A DNA stretch of 24,904 nt, from NCBI GenBank assembly GCA_039805865.1, contig JBDLTI010000025.1:1-24904 (forward strand), read 5' to 3'. Positions 6,450 through 12,908 of the stretch are shown here, piece after piece. Position numbers and translations under genes: made by a program. Below the pieces are notes generated by a model, which saw only the letters and a program-made list of their open reading frames with translations, was not told where the DNA came from and did not search any database. Position 1 is the first letter of the stretch; the number at the start of each line of letters is the position of its first letter. The DNA comes from Fluviibacter sp039805865 (lineage in GTDB: Bacteria > Pseudomonadota > Gammaproteobacteria > Burkholderiales > Rhodocyclaceae).

Positions 6450-6488
6450 GAGGATTGTTCCCGTGTGTGTTAGTACGGTGCAATCCTC
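6450..6488 (-). promoter_or_regulatory. 8-bp inverted repeat abutting the alpA start
   Basis: On the plus strand GAGGATTG (6450-6457) and CAATCCTC (6481-6488) are perfect inverted copies with a 23-nt spacer. In alpA mRNA the second arm lies directly against the start codon, so a hairpin would cover the ribosome landing site. Alternatively it is an operator for AlpA or a repressor. Further upstream a 10-bp palindrome CTGCTAGCAG occurs at 6517-6526. Confidence 0.5.
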
Positions 6489-6556
6489 GCTTGTGCTGAA
6501 TTTCCACGAAACGATGCTGCTAGCAGGGTTGGTACTCTGCTAGAACAGTAGGTGTT

Positions 6557-7216
6557 TTACTCCGGTGAACGATTTCTTTGCCATTTAGTGCACCATCGCT
6601 CAATCACCTGCGTTGATTCGAGTACCGGGAACTTATCGCACATGACGCGGGCAAACGCCGCCTTGCCCTCGTACATCGAAGGGTCAGACTGCCAACGCTC
6701 CCACCATTCACGCACACCGGCTTTTGCGGCTTGTTTTGAGGCACGCTTTGAATTTTTTGTGTACGAAGCTATTGCCGCTTTTTTTGCTGTTTGAACGCGT
6801 GCCAATTTACCGCCTATGTCCGAAATCTTGGCAATAAGCTTGTCGCTGCCGGTTAATAGGTCAATAACCTCGGTTTTTGTCTTCTTTGACGCCTGCGTTG
6901 TTGCAACAGATAGCAGTTCGGCAATCTCGCGGAGAAGTCCGGCATAGCCTCTATAGTAGTTCGCTTCATCTTCAGCAATTTTTTTTAAGATGTCGATTCC
7001 GGCGCAAAACTTTATAAATTCATCAATGTTGTTGAGATTTTCGTAAAGTTTGTGCATCGACGATTTGCTTTCTGCAAACTCCCTTTCGAAAGCGACAGAG
7101 TCGGTGAATCTGTCCATGCTGCTCATTGGATCAATGGAAATCTCTGCAATCTCGCGTGCGTTCAGGAGCAACGAGCGTTCCTGCTCTTCCGTCAGCGGTT
7201 TTGATTTGGTGTTCAT
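6557..7216 (-). CDS. Unrecognised 219-residue helical element protein
   Basis: I do not recognise a named family. The sequence is soluble and strongly helical. An N-terminal acidic part contains EEQERSLLLNAREIAE. A middle segment of about 85-165 (KKIAEDEANYYRGYAGLLRE, then SDKLIAKISDIGGKLARV) looks like coiled coil. Then come a Lys/Ala-rich basic linker (KKAAIASYTKNSKRASKQAAK) and a C-terminal Trp-rich module (REWWERWQSDPSMYEGKAAFAR, then VIERWCTKW). Trp-rich tails of this type recur in integrase-linked proteins of proteobacterial islands as I recall them. It follows the small gene after integrase by 23 bp on the same strand, so it is probably expressed with integrase. It could bind DNA or take part in phage interference; neither is shown. 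Confidence 0.6.
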   Translation of the reverse strand: MNTKSKPLTEEQERSLLLNAREIAEISIDPMSSMDRFTDSVAFEREFAESKSSMHKLYENLNNIDEFIKFCAGIDILKKIAEDEANYYRGYAGLLREIAELLSVATTQASKKTKTEVIDLLTGSDKLIAKISDIGGKLARVQTAKKAAIASYTKNSKRASKQAAKAGVREWWERWQSDPSMYEGKAAFARVMCDKFPVLESTQVIERWCTKWQRNRSPE

Positions 7217-7239
7217 AGATTCCCCGGTGTGTTCAGGTG

Positions 7240-7440
7240 TTACGCTGCTAGCAGTTCCCGCAGTGCCTTGGTGTGGGTTACATCGCCCGCCAATGATTCG
7301 ATATGGCGCAACAGTTGAGCTTCAGGGCTAAATTCCTCTCCGTCACCGCGTTGCTCTAACAGAGTCTTTGCAGATAAGGCGATGGCTTTAATGGTGTTCA
7401 GCTTGTCTTGAATCAGGTCTAGTTGCAGTTCAGCGGTCAT
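7240..7440 (-). CDS. Unrecognised small protein coupled to integrase
   Basis: This is a 66-residue helical protein (ELQLDLIQDKLNTIKAIALSAKTLLEQ, then SPEAQLLRHIESLAGD) of unknown function with no cysteine. Two starts are possible. ATG 7446 overlaps the integrase stop codon as ATGA but has GGAG only 1 nt away. ATG 7440 has the same GGAG at 7 nt and is preferred. Either way translation is coupled to integrase. The helical heptad-like spacing suggests dimerisation. It could be a small accessory such as an excision or regulatory factor, but no DNA-binding motif is visible. Confidence 0.6.
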   Translation of the reverse strand: MTAELQLDLIQDKLNTIKAIALSAKTLLEQRGDGEEFSPEAQLLRHIESLAGDVTHTKALRELLAA

Positions 7441-7442
7441 TT

Positions 7443-8669
7443 TCATGCTCCGATTTGATTAGATTGGGTGGGAAAGCTAATGATGTCAGCGCCTTTTCTA
7501 AGTTTGTCCAAATAGTCTGACCACGCTTGCATCATTTCTTTGCGTTGGGGCAGGTGTGTAGTCCGGTTGTACGCCCGCCCGTTCGCGTCCTTAACAGCGT
7601 GTGACAGTTGGTGCTCAATCAGGTGAGGCGGGTAGTGCAATACCTCATCAAGTATCGTTCTGCCGGCTGCGCGCCATCCGTGGCCGGTCATTTCATCCTT
7701 GCCGATACCCATAGATCGGAAGGCCGCTAGGATTGCGTTGTCGGACATTGGACGCTCAAAGCTACGCGCGCTTGGAAACACGAACTGACTAAATTTAGTC
7801 AGGGGGTGCAGTTCTTTGAGAAGTGCAACTACCTGAGAGGATAACGGTACTATGTGCGGCGTTTCGGTCTTCGATACCGTAAAACACCATTCTGCGGACT
7901 CTAGGTTGATCTCTGACCACTTGGCCTTGCGTAGTTCGCCGGGGCGCACAAAAACCATTGGTGCAATCCTGAGCGCAGTCATTACGGTGGCGGTTCCCTG
8001 ATAACCATCGATAGCACGCAAAATCTTGGCTACTTCATCAGGTGTCGTTGCAGCCGCAAAGTGCGTCCCCTTAACCGGGGCTAATGCTCCACCGATGTCG
8101 CTAGCAGGGTTACGCGTGGCGCGCCCGGTAGCGATGGCATAGGTAAAAATGCTTTTGAGGTTCTGTAATGCGCGGTGTGCAGTTTCGCCGGCACCCCGTG
8201 CTTCGATACGCCGGATTGTTTGAAGTATCAAGGGCGCTTCAAGGTCAGCAATGGGTTTAACGCCAATCCACGGGAAAATGTCACGCTCCAAACGCCGAAT
8301 GATCCGGTTTGCGTGGGAGTCTACCCATACTGTCTTTTGCTTATCGAACCATTCCCGTGCCACAACCTCAAAGCTGTTGGCCGCTTTGGATAACCGGGCG
8401 CTTTTCTCTGCCCGCTTGGCTTCTGTTGGGTCTACCCCATTGGCTAGCAGTTTCCGGGCGTGTTCAAGGCGGTCACGGGCATCAGCCAAGCTAACTTCGG
8501 GATATACGCCGATAGAGTAAGTTTTCCGCTTTCCGTTAAAAGCATAGTCATAGCGCCATAGCTTTCCTCCATTGGTTTTGACCAATAGGTACAGGCTTTT
8601 CCCATCAGGCAACTTGTAATCCTTAACAGAGGCCTTTGCTGATCGGATTTTGGTATCTGAAAGCTTCAT
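7443..8669 (-). CDS. P4-type tyrosine integrase
   Basis: The 408-residue recombinase integrates and excises the element at the ssrA 3' end. It starts with the usual DUF4102-like arm-binding domain (KLSDTKIRSAK, YKLPDGKSLYLLV), then a core-binding domain and a catalytic domain. Visible catalytic residues are Arg242 (VRPGEL), the Lys of SKTETPH, His330 and Arg333 (GHGWR), His357 (LSHAV) and Tyr367 (AYNRT). All are present, so it should be active. The start ATG 8669 is chosen because family members begin here; the 90 bp of open frame upstream is filled with ATACCGT repeats and is better read as regulatory DNA. Integrase may repress itself by binding there. It sits next to attR, as usual. Confidence 0.93.
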   Translation of the reverse strand: MKLSDTKIRSAKASVKDYKLPDGKSLYLLVKTNGGKLWRYDYAFNGKRKTYSIGVYPEVSLADARDRLEHARKLLANGVDPTEAKRAEKSARLSKAANSFEVVAREWFDKQKTVWVDSHANRIIRRLERDIFPWIGVKPIADLEAPLILQTIRRIEARGAGETAHRALQNLKSIFTYAIATGRATRNPASDIGGALAPVKGTHFAAATTPDEVAKILRAIDGYQGTATVMTALRIAPMVFVRPGELRKAKWSEINLESAEWCFTVSKTETPHIVPLSSQVVALLKELHPLTKFSQFVFPSARSFERPMSDNAILAAFRSMGIGKDEMTGHGWRAAGRTILDEVLHYPPHLIEHQLSHAVKDANGRAYNRTTHLPQRKEMMQAWSDYLDKLRKGADIISFPTQSNQIGA

Positions 8670-8673
8670 TTTT

Positions 8674-8729
8674 ACGGTATCGGTTTTGCGGTATTGGTCT
8701 AATACCGTCATATATACCGTCGATACCGT
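8674..8729. repeat. Cluster of five ATACCGT repeats before integrase (arm sites/operator)
   Basis: Inverse copies are at 8674-8680 (ACGGTAT) and 8688-8694 (GCGGTAT, one mismatch). Direct copies are at 8702-8708, 8714-8720 and 8723-8729. Two further copies lie near attL. Orientation switches inside the cluster. The location, between attR and the integrase start, fits arm-type sites that also cover the integrase promoter. Confidence 0.7.
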
Positions 8730-8765
8730 AGGATTGCAAGGGGTGGCATTGGATTGCAATGGACG

Positions 8766-8810
8766 AAAAAAAGACCGGAAACCTTTTAAAATCAGGTTGA
8801 TCCGGTCTTT
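8766..8810 (-). terminator. Element-borne replacement terminator for ssrA
   Basis: A 10-bp stem AAAGACCGGA (8770-8779) / TCCGGTCTTT (8801-8810) encloses an inner AACCT/AGGTT pair. On the minus strand it is followed by seven T (8766-8772 as A on plus). It lies 24 bp beyond the tmRNA 3' end, inside the element. Confidence 0.85.
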
Positions 8811-8833
8811 ACCGTATCGCTACGGATTTGGTG

Positions 8834-8848
8834 TTGGTGGAGCCGGCG
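8834..8848. repeat. attR core within the ssrA 3' end
   Basis: TTGGTGGAGCCGGCG is identical to 3729-3743 and forms the acceptor-stem 3' side and CCA of ssrA, so tmRNA stays whole after integration. Confidence 0.9.
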
Positions 8849-9198
8849 GGAATCGAACCCGCGTCCGAAAGTCCGCGACAAGCAGTTCTACATGTGTAGT
8901 TCGGTCAATTGAATTTAGTCTTGTCGCGCCGGCCGAACAGGCTCGCTTCAGACGATTCACTAAATTTTCGAGTCAGGCCCCGTGACATGACCAAACCTTA
9001 TCTCGTGTTCATGATCCCGATGTAGCTTTCGCTACCTGACCCATGAGCAAGTCAGTTCGGGAGCCAGCTGCAATTAAGCAGCTAGAGCGTAGCGCTCGTC
9101 GTTGGCGATTGTGTTGTTTTCAGTTGGTTTTACGAGGTAGCTGAGCCTCGACATGCCCTGTCTTGCTTTGTAACCCCCGTCGAAACCAGGTCGGCCCC
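8835..9198 (-). ncRNA. ssrA: Transfer-messenger RNA (tmRNA)
   Basis: This 364-nt RNA rescues stalled ribosomes and tags the unfinished protein for proteolysis, working with SmpB. The 5' end reads GGGGCCGACCTGGTTTCGAC and the 3' end is a tRNA-like T arm and acceptor, GGTTCGATTCCCGCCGGC followed by TCCACCA. The tag frame at 9074-9106 encodes ANDERYALAA then TAA, a typical betaproteobacterial tag. It lies 29 bp downstream of gph on the same strand. I see no clear -35/-10 pair in that gap, so the promoter may lie inside gph. The element used its 3' end as integration site and supplies its present terminator. Confidence 0.96.
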
Positions 9199-9227
9199 GT
9201 GAGTCTTACATCACATAAGTTGGGAGT

Positions 9228-9893
9228 CTAGCACAGGCTTTCAAGCAGGTCGTGCAGATCTTTGGGTGTCTTCACGATGTGGTGCGCATTCCATTGCTCG
9301 ATGGGCGGCCCATCACCCAGATAGCCCCAGCGCACGGCAACGCTAGTCATGCCAGCGGCATGAGCGGCTTGTACATCACGCAGATCGTCGCCGACGTAGA
9401 GGCAGGCTTCAGGCGCTATGTTGATGGCCTTTGCTGCATGAAGCAGGGGGTCGGGTGCCGGCTTAGGATTGGGCGTGGTATCACCACCCACGGTGACGGC
9501 GCAGCGCTGGCCCAGACCCAGTTGATTCACGAGGGGCAGGGCAAAAAACTCGACCTTGTTGGTCACGATCCCCCAGGGCAGGCCGCGATCTTCGATACCA
9601 TCCAGAAGTTGCGGGATGCCAGCAAATAACCGGGTATGAACGCACAGATTGTGTTCATAGAAAGACAGAAAGCGCAGGCGGGCGTGTTCAAACCCCGGGT
9701 CATCCGGCGTGAGTCCCACGGCTTCTTTCAGTAGGCCGCGAGCACCTTGAGAGGCCAGTGGGCGGAGTATTTCAACAGGTAAGGGCGGCACACCATCGGC
9801 CAACCTCAGACTGTTGGCAGCGTAGGCCAGATCAGGCGCGGTATCGGCCAGCGTGCCGTCCAGATCAAAGAGAACCGCCTGGATTTTAGGCAT
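9228..9893 (-). CDS. gph: Phosphoglycolate phosphatase (HAD superfamily)
   Basis: This 221-residue cytosolic phosphatase hydrolyses 2-phosphoglycolate (EC 3.1.3.18), a product of DNA repair or oxygenase side reactions. HAD motif I is FDLDGTLADT (residues 9-18), motif II the Thr of IVTNK, motif III a Lys in NPKPAPDP, and motif IV GDDLRD. The cap domain lies between motifs I and II. The length matches the family. Its ATG shares one base with the ubiG stop (TGATG), so the two are translationally coupled, as in other proteobacteria. Related HAD phosphatases with broader substrates cannot be fully excluded, but the ubiG context favours Gph. Confidence 0.88.
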   Translation of the reverse strand: MPKIQAVLFDLDGTLADTAPDLAYAANSLRLADGVPPLPVEILRPLASQGARGLLKEAVGLTPDDPGFEHARLRFLSFYEHNLCVHTRLFAGIPQLLDGIEDRGLPWGIVTNKVEFFALPLVNQLGLGQRCAVTVGGDTTPNPKPAPDPLLHAAKAINIAPEACLYVGDDLRDVQAAHAAGMTSVAVRWGYLGDGPPIEQWNAHHIVKTPKDLHDLLESLC

Positions 9894-10612
9894 CAGGCGC
9901 TACGACGTAAGTGAACCATGTAATTGATGCTGGTGTCGTTGCCTAGGCTATACACCTTAGTGAGCGGGTTGTAGCGCATGCCGGTCATGCTGACCAGATC
10001 AAGCCCGGCGTGGCGAGCCATGCGGACTAGTTCGGCCGGTTTGATGAATTTGGCATAGTCATGCGTGCCTTTGGGCAGCATGTTGAGGATGTACTCGGCA
10101 CCGATAATGGCAAAGAGATAAGCCTTGGGGTTGCGGTTCAGTGTCGATAGGAAGACATCACCACCGGCTTTCACCAGTTTGGCGCAGGCATCAATGGTTT
10201 GTTGTGGATCAGGCACATGTTCCAGCATCTCCAGGCAAGTTACTGCATCAAAGGCACCCGGATGCTCGGCTGCCATGGTTTCAGCCGCTATGTGGCGGTA
10301 GTCGACTTTGGCACCGCTTTCCAGCAAGTGGAGCTTGGCAACACCGAGCGCTTTGTCTGATAGGTCGATGCCAGTAACGTCAGCGCCCTGGGTCGCCATG
10401 GCTTCCGAGAGAAGGCCGCCGCCACAACCGATATCGATGATCTTTTTGCCGGTGAGGCCAATGGCCTGATCAATCCAGCGGGTACGCAGTGGGTTGATCT
10501 CGTGCAGGGGCTTGAATTCGCTATTCGGATCCCACCAGCGGTGAGCAAGATCAGAAAACTTCTGTACTTCGGCCGGATCGGCGTTGGTGCTTTGCTGTAG
10601 CGGGGCGTTCAT
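9893..10612 (-). CDS. ubiG: Ubiquinone biosynthesis O-methyltransferase
   Basis: The 239-residue class I SAM methyltransferase carries out both O-methylation steps of ubiquinone synthesis (EC 2.1.1.222 and 2.1.1.64). The signature FSDLAHRWWD near the N terminus is typical of UbiG. The SAM-binding motif IIDIGCGGGLLSEAMA follows at about residue 60, then VTGIDLS and FDAVTCLEMLEHVPDP. The start at 10612 is chosen because it gives the family length and N terminus; the 32 codons of open frame upstream cover the promoter and reach into the ompA terminator. The gene is coupled to gph. Confidence 0.93.
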   Translation of the reverse strand: MNAPLQQSTNADPAEVQKFSDLAHRWWDPNSEFKPLHEINPLRTRWIDQAIGLTGKKIIDIGCGGGLLSEAMATQGADVTGIDLSDKALGVAKLHLLESGAKVDYRHIAAETMAAEHPGAFDAVTCLEMLEHVPDPQQTIDACAKLVKAGGDVFLSTLNRNPKAYLFAIIGAEYILNMLPKGTHDYAKFIKPAELVRMARHAGLDLVSMTGMRYNPLTKVYSLGNDTSINYMVHLRRSA

Positions 10613-10645
10613 ATCGATACTGACTAGCGAGTAAGTAATACTAAG

Positions 10646-10651
10646 ATTATA
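10646..10651 (-). promoter_or_regulatory. Possible -10 box of ubiG-gph promoter
   Basis: On the minus strand a perfect TATAAT lies 34 bp upstream of the ubiG start and downstream of the ompA terminator. The hexamer 17 bp further up (GCGCAG) is a poor -35 box, so this is a tentative promoter. Confidence 0.4.
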
Positions 10652-10697
10652 AAGCCAGGGGAGGGGCTCTGCGCTTGTGGCATAAGCTGCGGGCATT

Positions 10698-10724
10698 AAA
10701 AAAGCCACCCGAAGGTGGCTTTTT
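10698..10724 (-). terminator. Rho-independent terminator of ompA
   Basis: On the minus strand GCCACC-TTCG-GGTGGC forms a stem capped by a C(UUCG)G tetraloop and is followed by six T; A residues on the other side make it partly bidirectional. It lies 22 bp after the ompA stop. Confidence 0.9.
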
Positions 10725-10746
10725 CTCGTGCTTCGAAACTCGGCAA

Positions 10747-11379
10747 TTACTTGGTGCCGATGATTTCGAGAACTGCACGACGGTCTGGCTGCAGACAGTC
10801 AACCAGCTTCTTGTTGCTGCCGTTCTGTGCGCCACCGATCTTGTCACATGTCTTGCCTGTAACTGGATTGGCCTTGCCCTTACCTTCGGTGTAAACCTTG
10901 TCAGCTGGGATACCCTTCGAAACCAGGTATGCCTTAACCGAGTTAGCACGGTGCTGCGACAGCTTCAGGTTGTAAGCGTCAGAACCGATGCGGTCGGTGT
11001 AACCAACAGCAACGATAACTTCAACCTTAAGAGCCTTGGCTTGTTCAACAACGTTGTCCAGAGCCTTCTTGCCTTCAGGCTTCAGGTCAGCCTTGTTGAA
11101 GGCGAACAGCGTGTCAGCAGCCAGGGTGATCTTGGCACCAGCTGGAGCAGCCTTCTGGGCACCACCTTCGCACTCGGCGATGGCGTTTGCTGGAGTCCAG
11201 TAGCCATCGCGCCAGCACAGGCCAGCACCACTCTTGACTACGTTGAAATCTTTGTCGACCAGATAGGCAACAGTGCCGTTAGGGTCGATACCTGGGGTAG
11301 CAGCGTGCGCAACGGTAGCACCCACGCCCAGGCCGGCAACGATTGCAGCCAGGACGGCTTGCTTAGCAGAAATACGCAT
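10747..11379 (-). CDS. ompA: OmpA-family outer membrane protein
   Basis: The 210-residue exported protein anchors the outer membrane to peptidoglycan. A Sec signal peptide (MRISAKQAVLAAIVAG to VAHA, about residue 26) precedes a short N-terminal part with a WRDGYWTPANAIAECEGG segment. A C-terminal OmpA-like domain (about 85-208) follows, with TLFAFNKADLKPEGKKAL, VGYTDRIGSDAYN, LSQHRANSVKAYL and PDRRAVLEI. There is no full eight-strand beta barrel, so it is the short betaproteobacterial type. Two ATGs exist; 11379 is preferred because GAGGA lies 6 nt before it. Codon use is that of a highly expressed gene. It is 63 bp downstream of mtaD and ends at a strong hairpin. Confidence 0.9.
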   Translation of the reverse strand: MRISAKQAVLAAIVAGLGVGATVAHAATPGIDPNGTVAYLVDKDFNVVKSGAGLCWRDGYWTPANAIAECEGGAQKAAPAGAKITLAADTLFAFNKADLKPEGKKALDNVVEQAKALKVEVIVAVGYTDRIGSDAYNLKLSQHRANSVKAYLVSKGIPADKVYTEGKGKANPVTGKTCDKIGGAQNGSNKKLVDCLQPDRRAVLEIIGTK

Positions 11380-11442
11380 GGTCATTCCTCATTCGTGTTG
11401 TAGATAATTAACAGCAGGAACGGGCACTCCTTGTGAGCACAC

Positions 11443-12792
11443 CTAACCTCTGAGGCGATTCTCCCACGTTTTGGCCTTGGCGTATATCTCTCCGTGAGAA
11501 ATTTTCTGAAGGTGTTTCTTTTTTACAACACATTCGCCATCGATCCAGACATGGGTGACATGCTCCCTACCTGCTACATGGATTATATGCGATGCCGGGT
11601 CAAAAACGGGCAATGTGGCCATGTTGTCCAGGGCAATCGCGCAAAAATCCGCACGCTTGCCGATGCCTAGGGAGCCGATCTTGTCCTGGAGTCCTAGTGC
11701 GCGGGCACCCCCCAGTGTTGCCATATATAAGAGGGTGTGCGCTGGAAAAAGCCCGGGATCCTGTTCGGTGCCTTTAGCGAGCAATCCGGCTAGGCGGGTT
11801 TCAGATAATAGATCCAGGCGATTGTTGCCAGCGGCACCATCCGTGCCAATACCTATATTAATACCGACTTTTTGCAACGCGGCGGTGCGGGCAATGCCCG
11901 AGCCAAGTTTCAGGTTGGCAGCCGGGCAGTGCGCCACATGCATATTATTGCGCGCCATCAGCGCGATGTCGTTGTCATTCAGGGCAACGGCATGCACGGC
12001 GAGTGTTTGTGGTCCCAGAATACCCAGACGTTCAAGGCGTTCCAGCGGGCGCACGCCATGTTGACGAAGGCTGTCGTTGACCTCGTGCTGGGTTTCGTGC
12101 ACATGGATGTGAATGCCTAGGCCGGTTTGCGCTGACAGTGTGGCTACTTTTTCGAATGTTGCGTCAGAAACGGTATAGGGCGCATGGGGTGCCAACATAA
12201 AACTCAGGCGAGGGTGGTTGCGTAGGGCGTCGCGAGTGGCCAGGCCTCGGTTCAGATAATCATCGGCCCCTAGGCCGTAGGCTGTGGGCACCTCGAAAGC
12301 CAGTATGCCCAGACTGGCTCGAATACCCGATTGGTCAACGGCTTCAGCAGCCGCTTCCGGGAAAAAATACATGTCATTGAAGGTGGTCACACCCGATAAC
12401 AACATCTCGGCACAGGCGAGCAGGGTGCCATCGCGCATCATTTCGGTGCTTACCCAGCGGCTTTCCAGCGGCCATATCCATTCTTCTAGCCAGGTTTTGA
12501 GCGGTTGGTCATCTGCAATGCCCCGCATCAGGGTCATGCCGGCATGGGTATGCGTGTTAACCAGGCCTGGGATGACGACGTGGTCGGCCAGATCTTCAAT
12601 GGTGTTGGCCGCATAGCGCTGAATTGCAGCTTCCCGGGGGAGCAAGTCAAGGATCTCGCCATTATTAATAACCAGGGCGTGGTCTTCCAGTACGACGTTG
12701 GCCGGTTCAATTGGAATAATCCAGCGTGGGCAGACCATCAGGTCGGCTTTAATCGGCGTTGGTGAGGGTGCGTGGTTAGGCATGTTCTGCAT
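11443..12792 (-). CDS. mtaD: 5-methylthioadenosine/S-adenosylhomocysteine deaminase
   Basis: This amidohydrolase of about 449 residues deaminates the adenine ring of MTA and SAH (EC 3.5.4.31/3.5.4.28). The metal site includes HTH in VNTHTHAGM (about 81-83), HVHET in the middle, and GIGTDGAAGNNRLDLL, where Asp is the catalytic metal ligand. HAPYTVSD is the substrate-site motif of the TRZ/ATZ group. A late segment GKRADFCAI closes the small composite domain. Start choice is uncertain: ATGs lie at 12792 and 12783, with no clear ribosome site. It removes SAH, the by-product of UbiG and other methyltransferases encoded nearby. Other TRZ/ATZ amidohydrolases are possible, but this synteny with ubiG and gyrA favours MtaD. 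Confidence 0.82.
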   Translation of the reverse strand: MQNMPNHAPSPTPIKADLMVCPRWIIPIEPANVVLEDHALVINNGEILDLLPREAAIQRYAANTIEDLADHVVIPGLVNTHTHAGMTLMRGIADDQPLKTWLEEWIWPLESRWVSTEMMRDGTLLACAEMLLSGVTTFNDMYFFPEAAAEAVDQSGIRASLGILAFEVPTAYGLGADDYLNRGLATRDALRNHPRLSFMLAPHAPYTVSDATFEKVATLSAQTGLGIHIHVHETQHEVNDSLRQHGVRPLERLERLGILGPQTLAVHAVALNDNDIALMARNNMHVAHCPAANLKLGSGIARTAALQKVGINIGIGTDGAAGNNRLDLLSETRLAGLLAKGTEQDPGLFPAHTLLYMATLGGARALGLQDKIGSLGIGKRADFCAIALDNMATLPVFDPASHIIHVAGREHVTHVWIDGECVVKKKHLQKISHGEIYAKAKTWENRLRG

Positions 12793-12908
12793 GTTAAACT
12801 TGAACAATTTTTCCGGATACCGGTTTCTGGCAGTTTTACTGTCTAAGCGCCCTATTTATGCCGGAAAGTTTCTGAACCGTACCATTTTTGCCCAGTCACG
12901 AAAGTTTT
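12793..12908. promoter_or_regulatory. Divergent mtaD/gyrA intergenic region
   Basis: These 116 bp separate two divergent genes and must carry both promoters. A TATTTA (12853-12858) could be a -10 box for gyrA, but no good -35 is found at the right distance. TTTCCGG and CCGGAAA (the latter at 12861-12867) form a spaced inverted pair. Promoter positions are not resolved. Confidence 0.4.

Larger units (their letters stand above)
3729..8848. mobile_element. 5.1 kb integrative element in the ssrA 3' end (satellite-like)
   Basis: The boundaries are a 15-bp direct repeat, TTGGTGGAGCCGGCG, at 3729-3743 and 8834-8848; the right copy is the 3' end of intact ssrA. Inside are a tyrosine integrase adjacent to attR, an AlpA-type regulator, a HTH protein, a replication-initiator-like protein with internal repeats, three unrecognised genes on the minus strand and two small plus-strand genes near attL. 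No virion, terminase, relaxase or primase-helicase gene is seen. Integrase plus AlpA plus Rep in about 5 kb recalls minimal phage satellites, but an integrative plasmid-like element is equally open. All genes look intact, so the element may still be able to excise. Confidence 0.88.

Noticed and set aside
8670..8759. N-terminal extension of integrase by 30 codons
   Set aside because: The stretch is made of ATACCGT repeats, and family members begin at the internal Met (8669) with KLSDTKIR.
3744..8833. Remnant of a full prophage
   Set aside because: No capsid, tail, terminase, lysis or remnant structural genes are visible, and the ends are intact; a compact element fits better than a decayed phage.
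8650..8985. Plus-strand open frame across attR into ssrA
   Set aside because: It reads through the integrase control region, a terminator and the antisense of tmRNA; no ribosome site and no family pattern.
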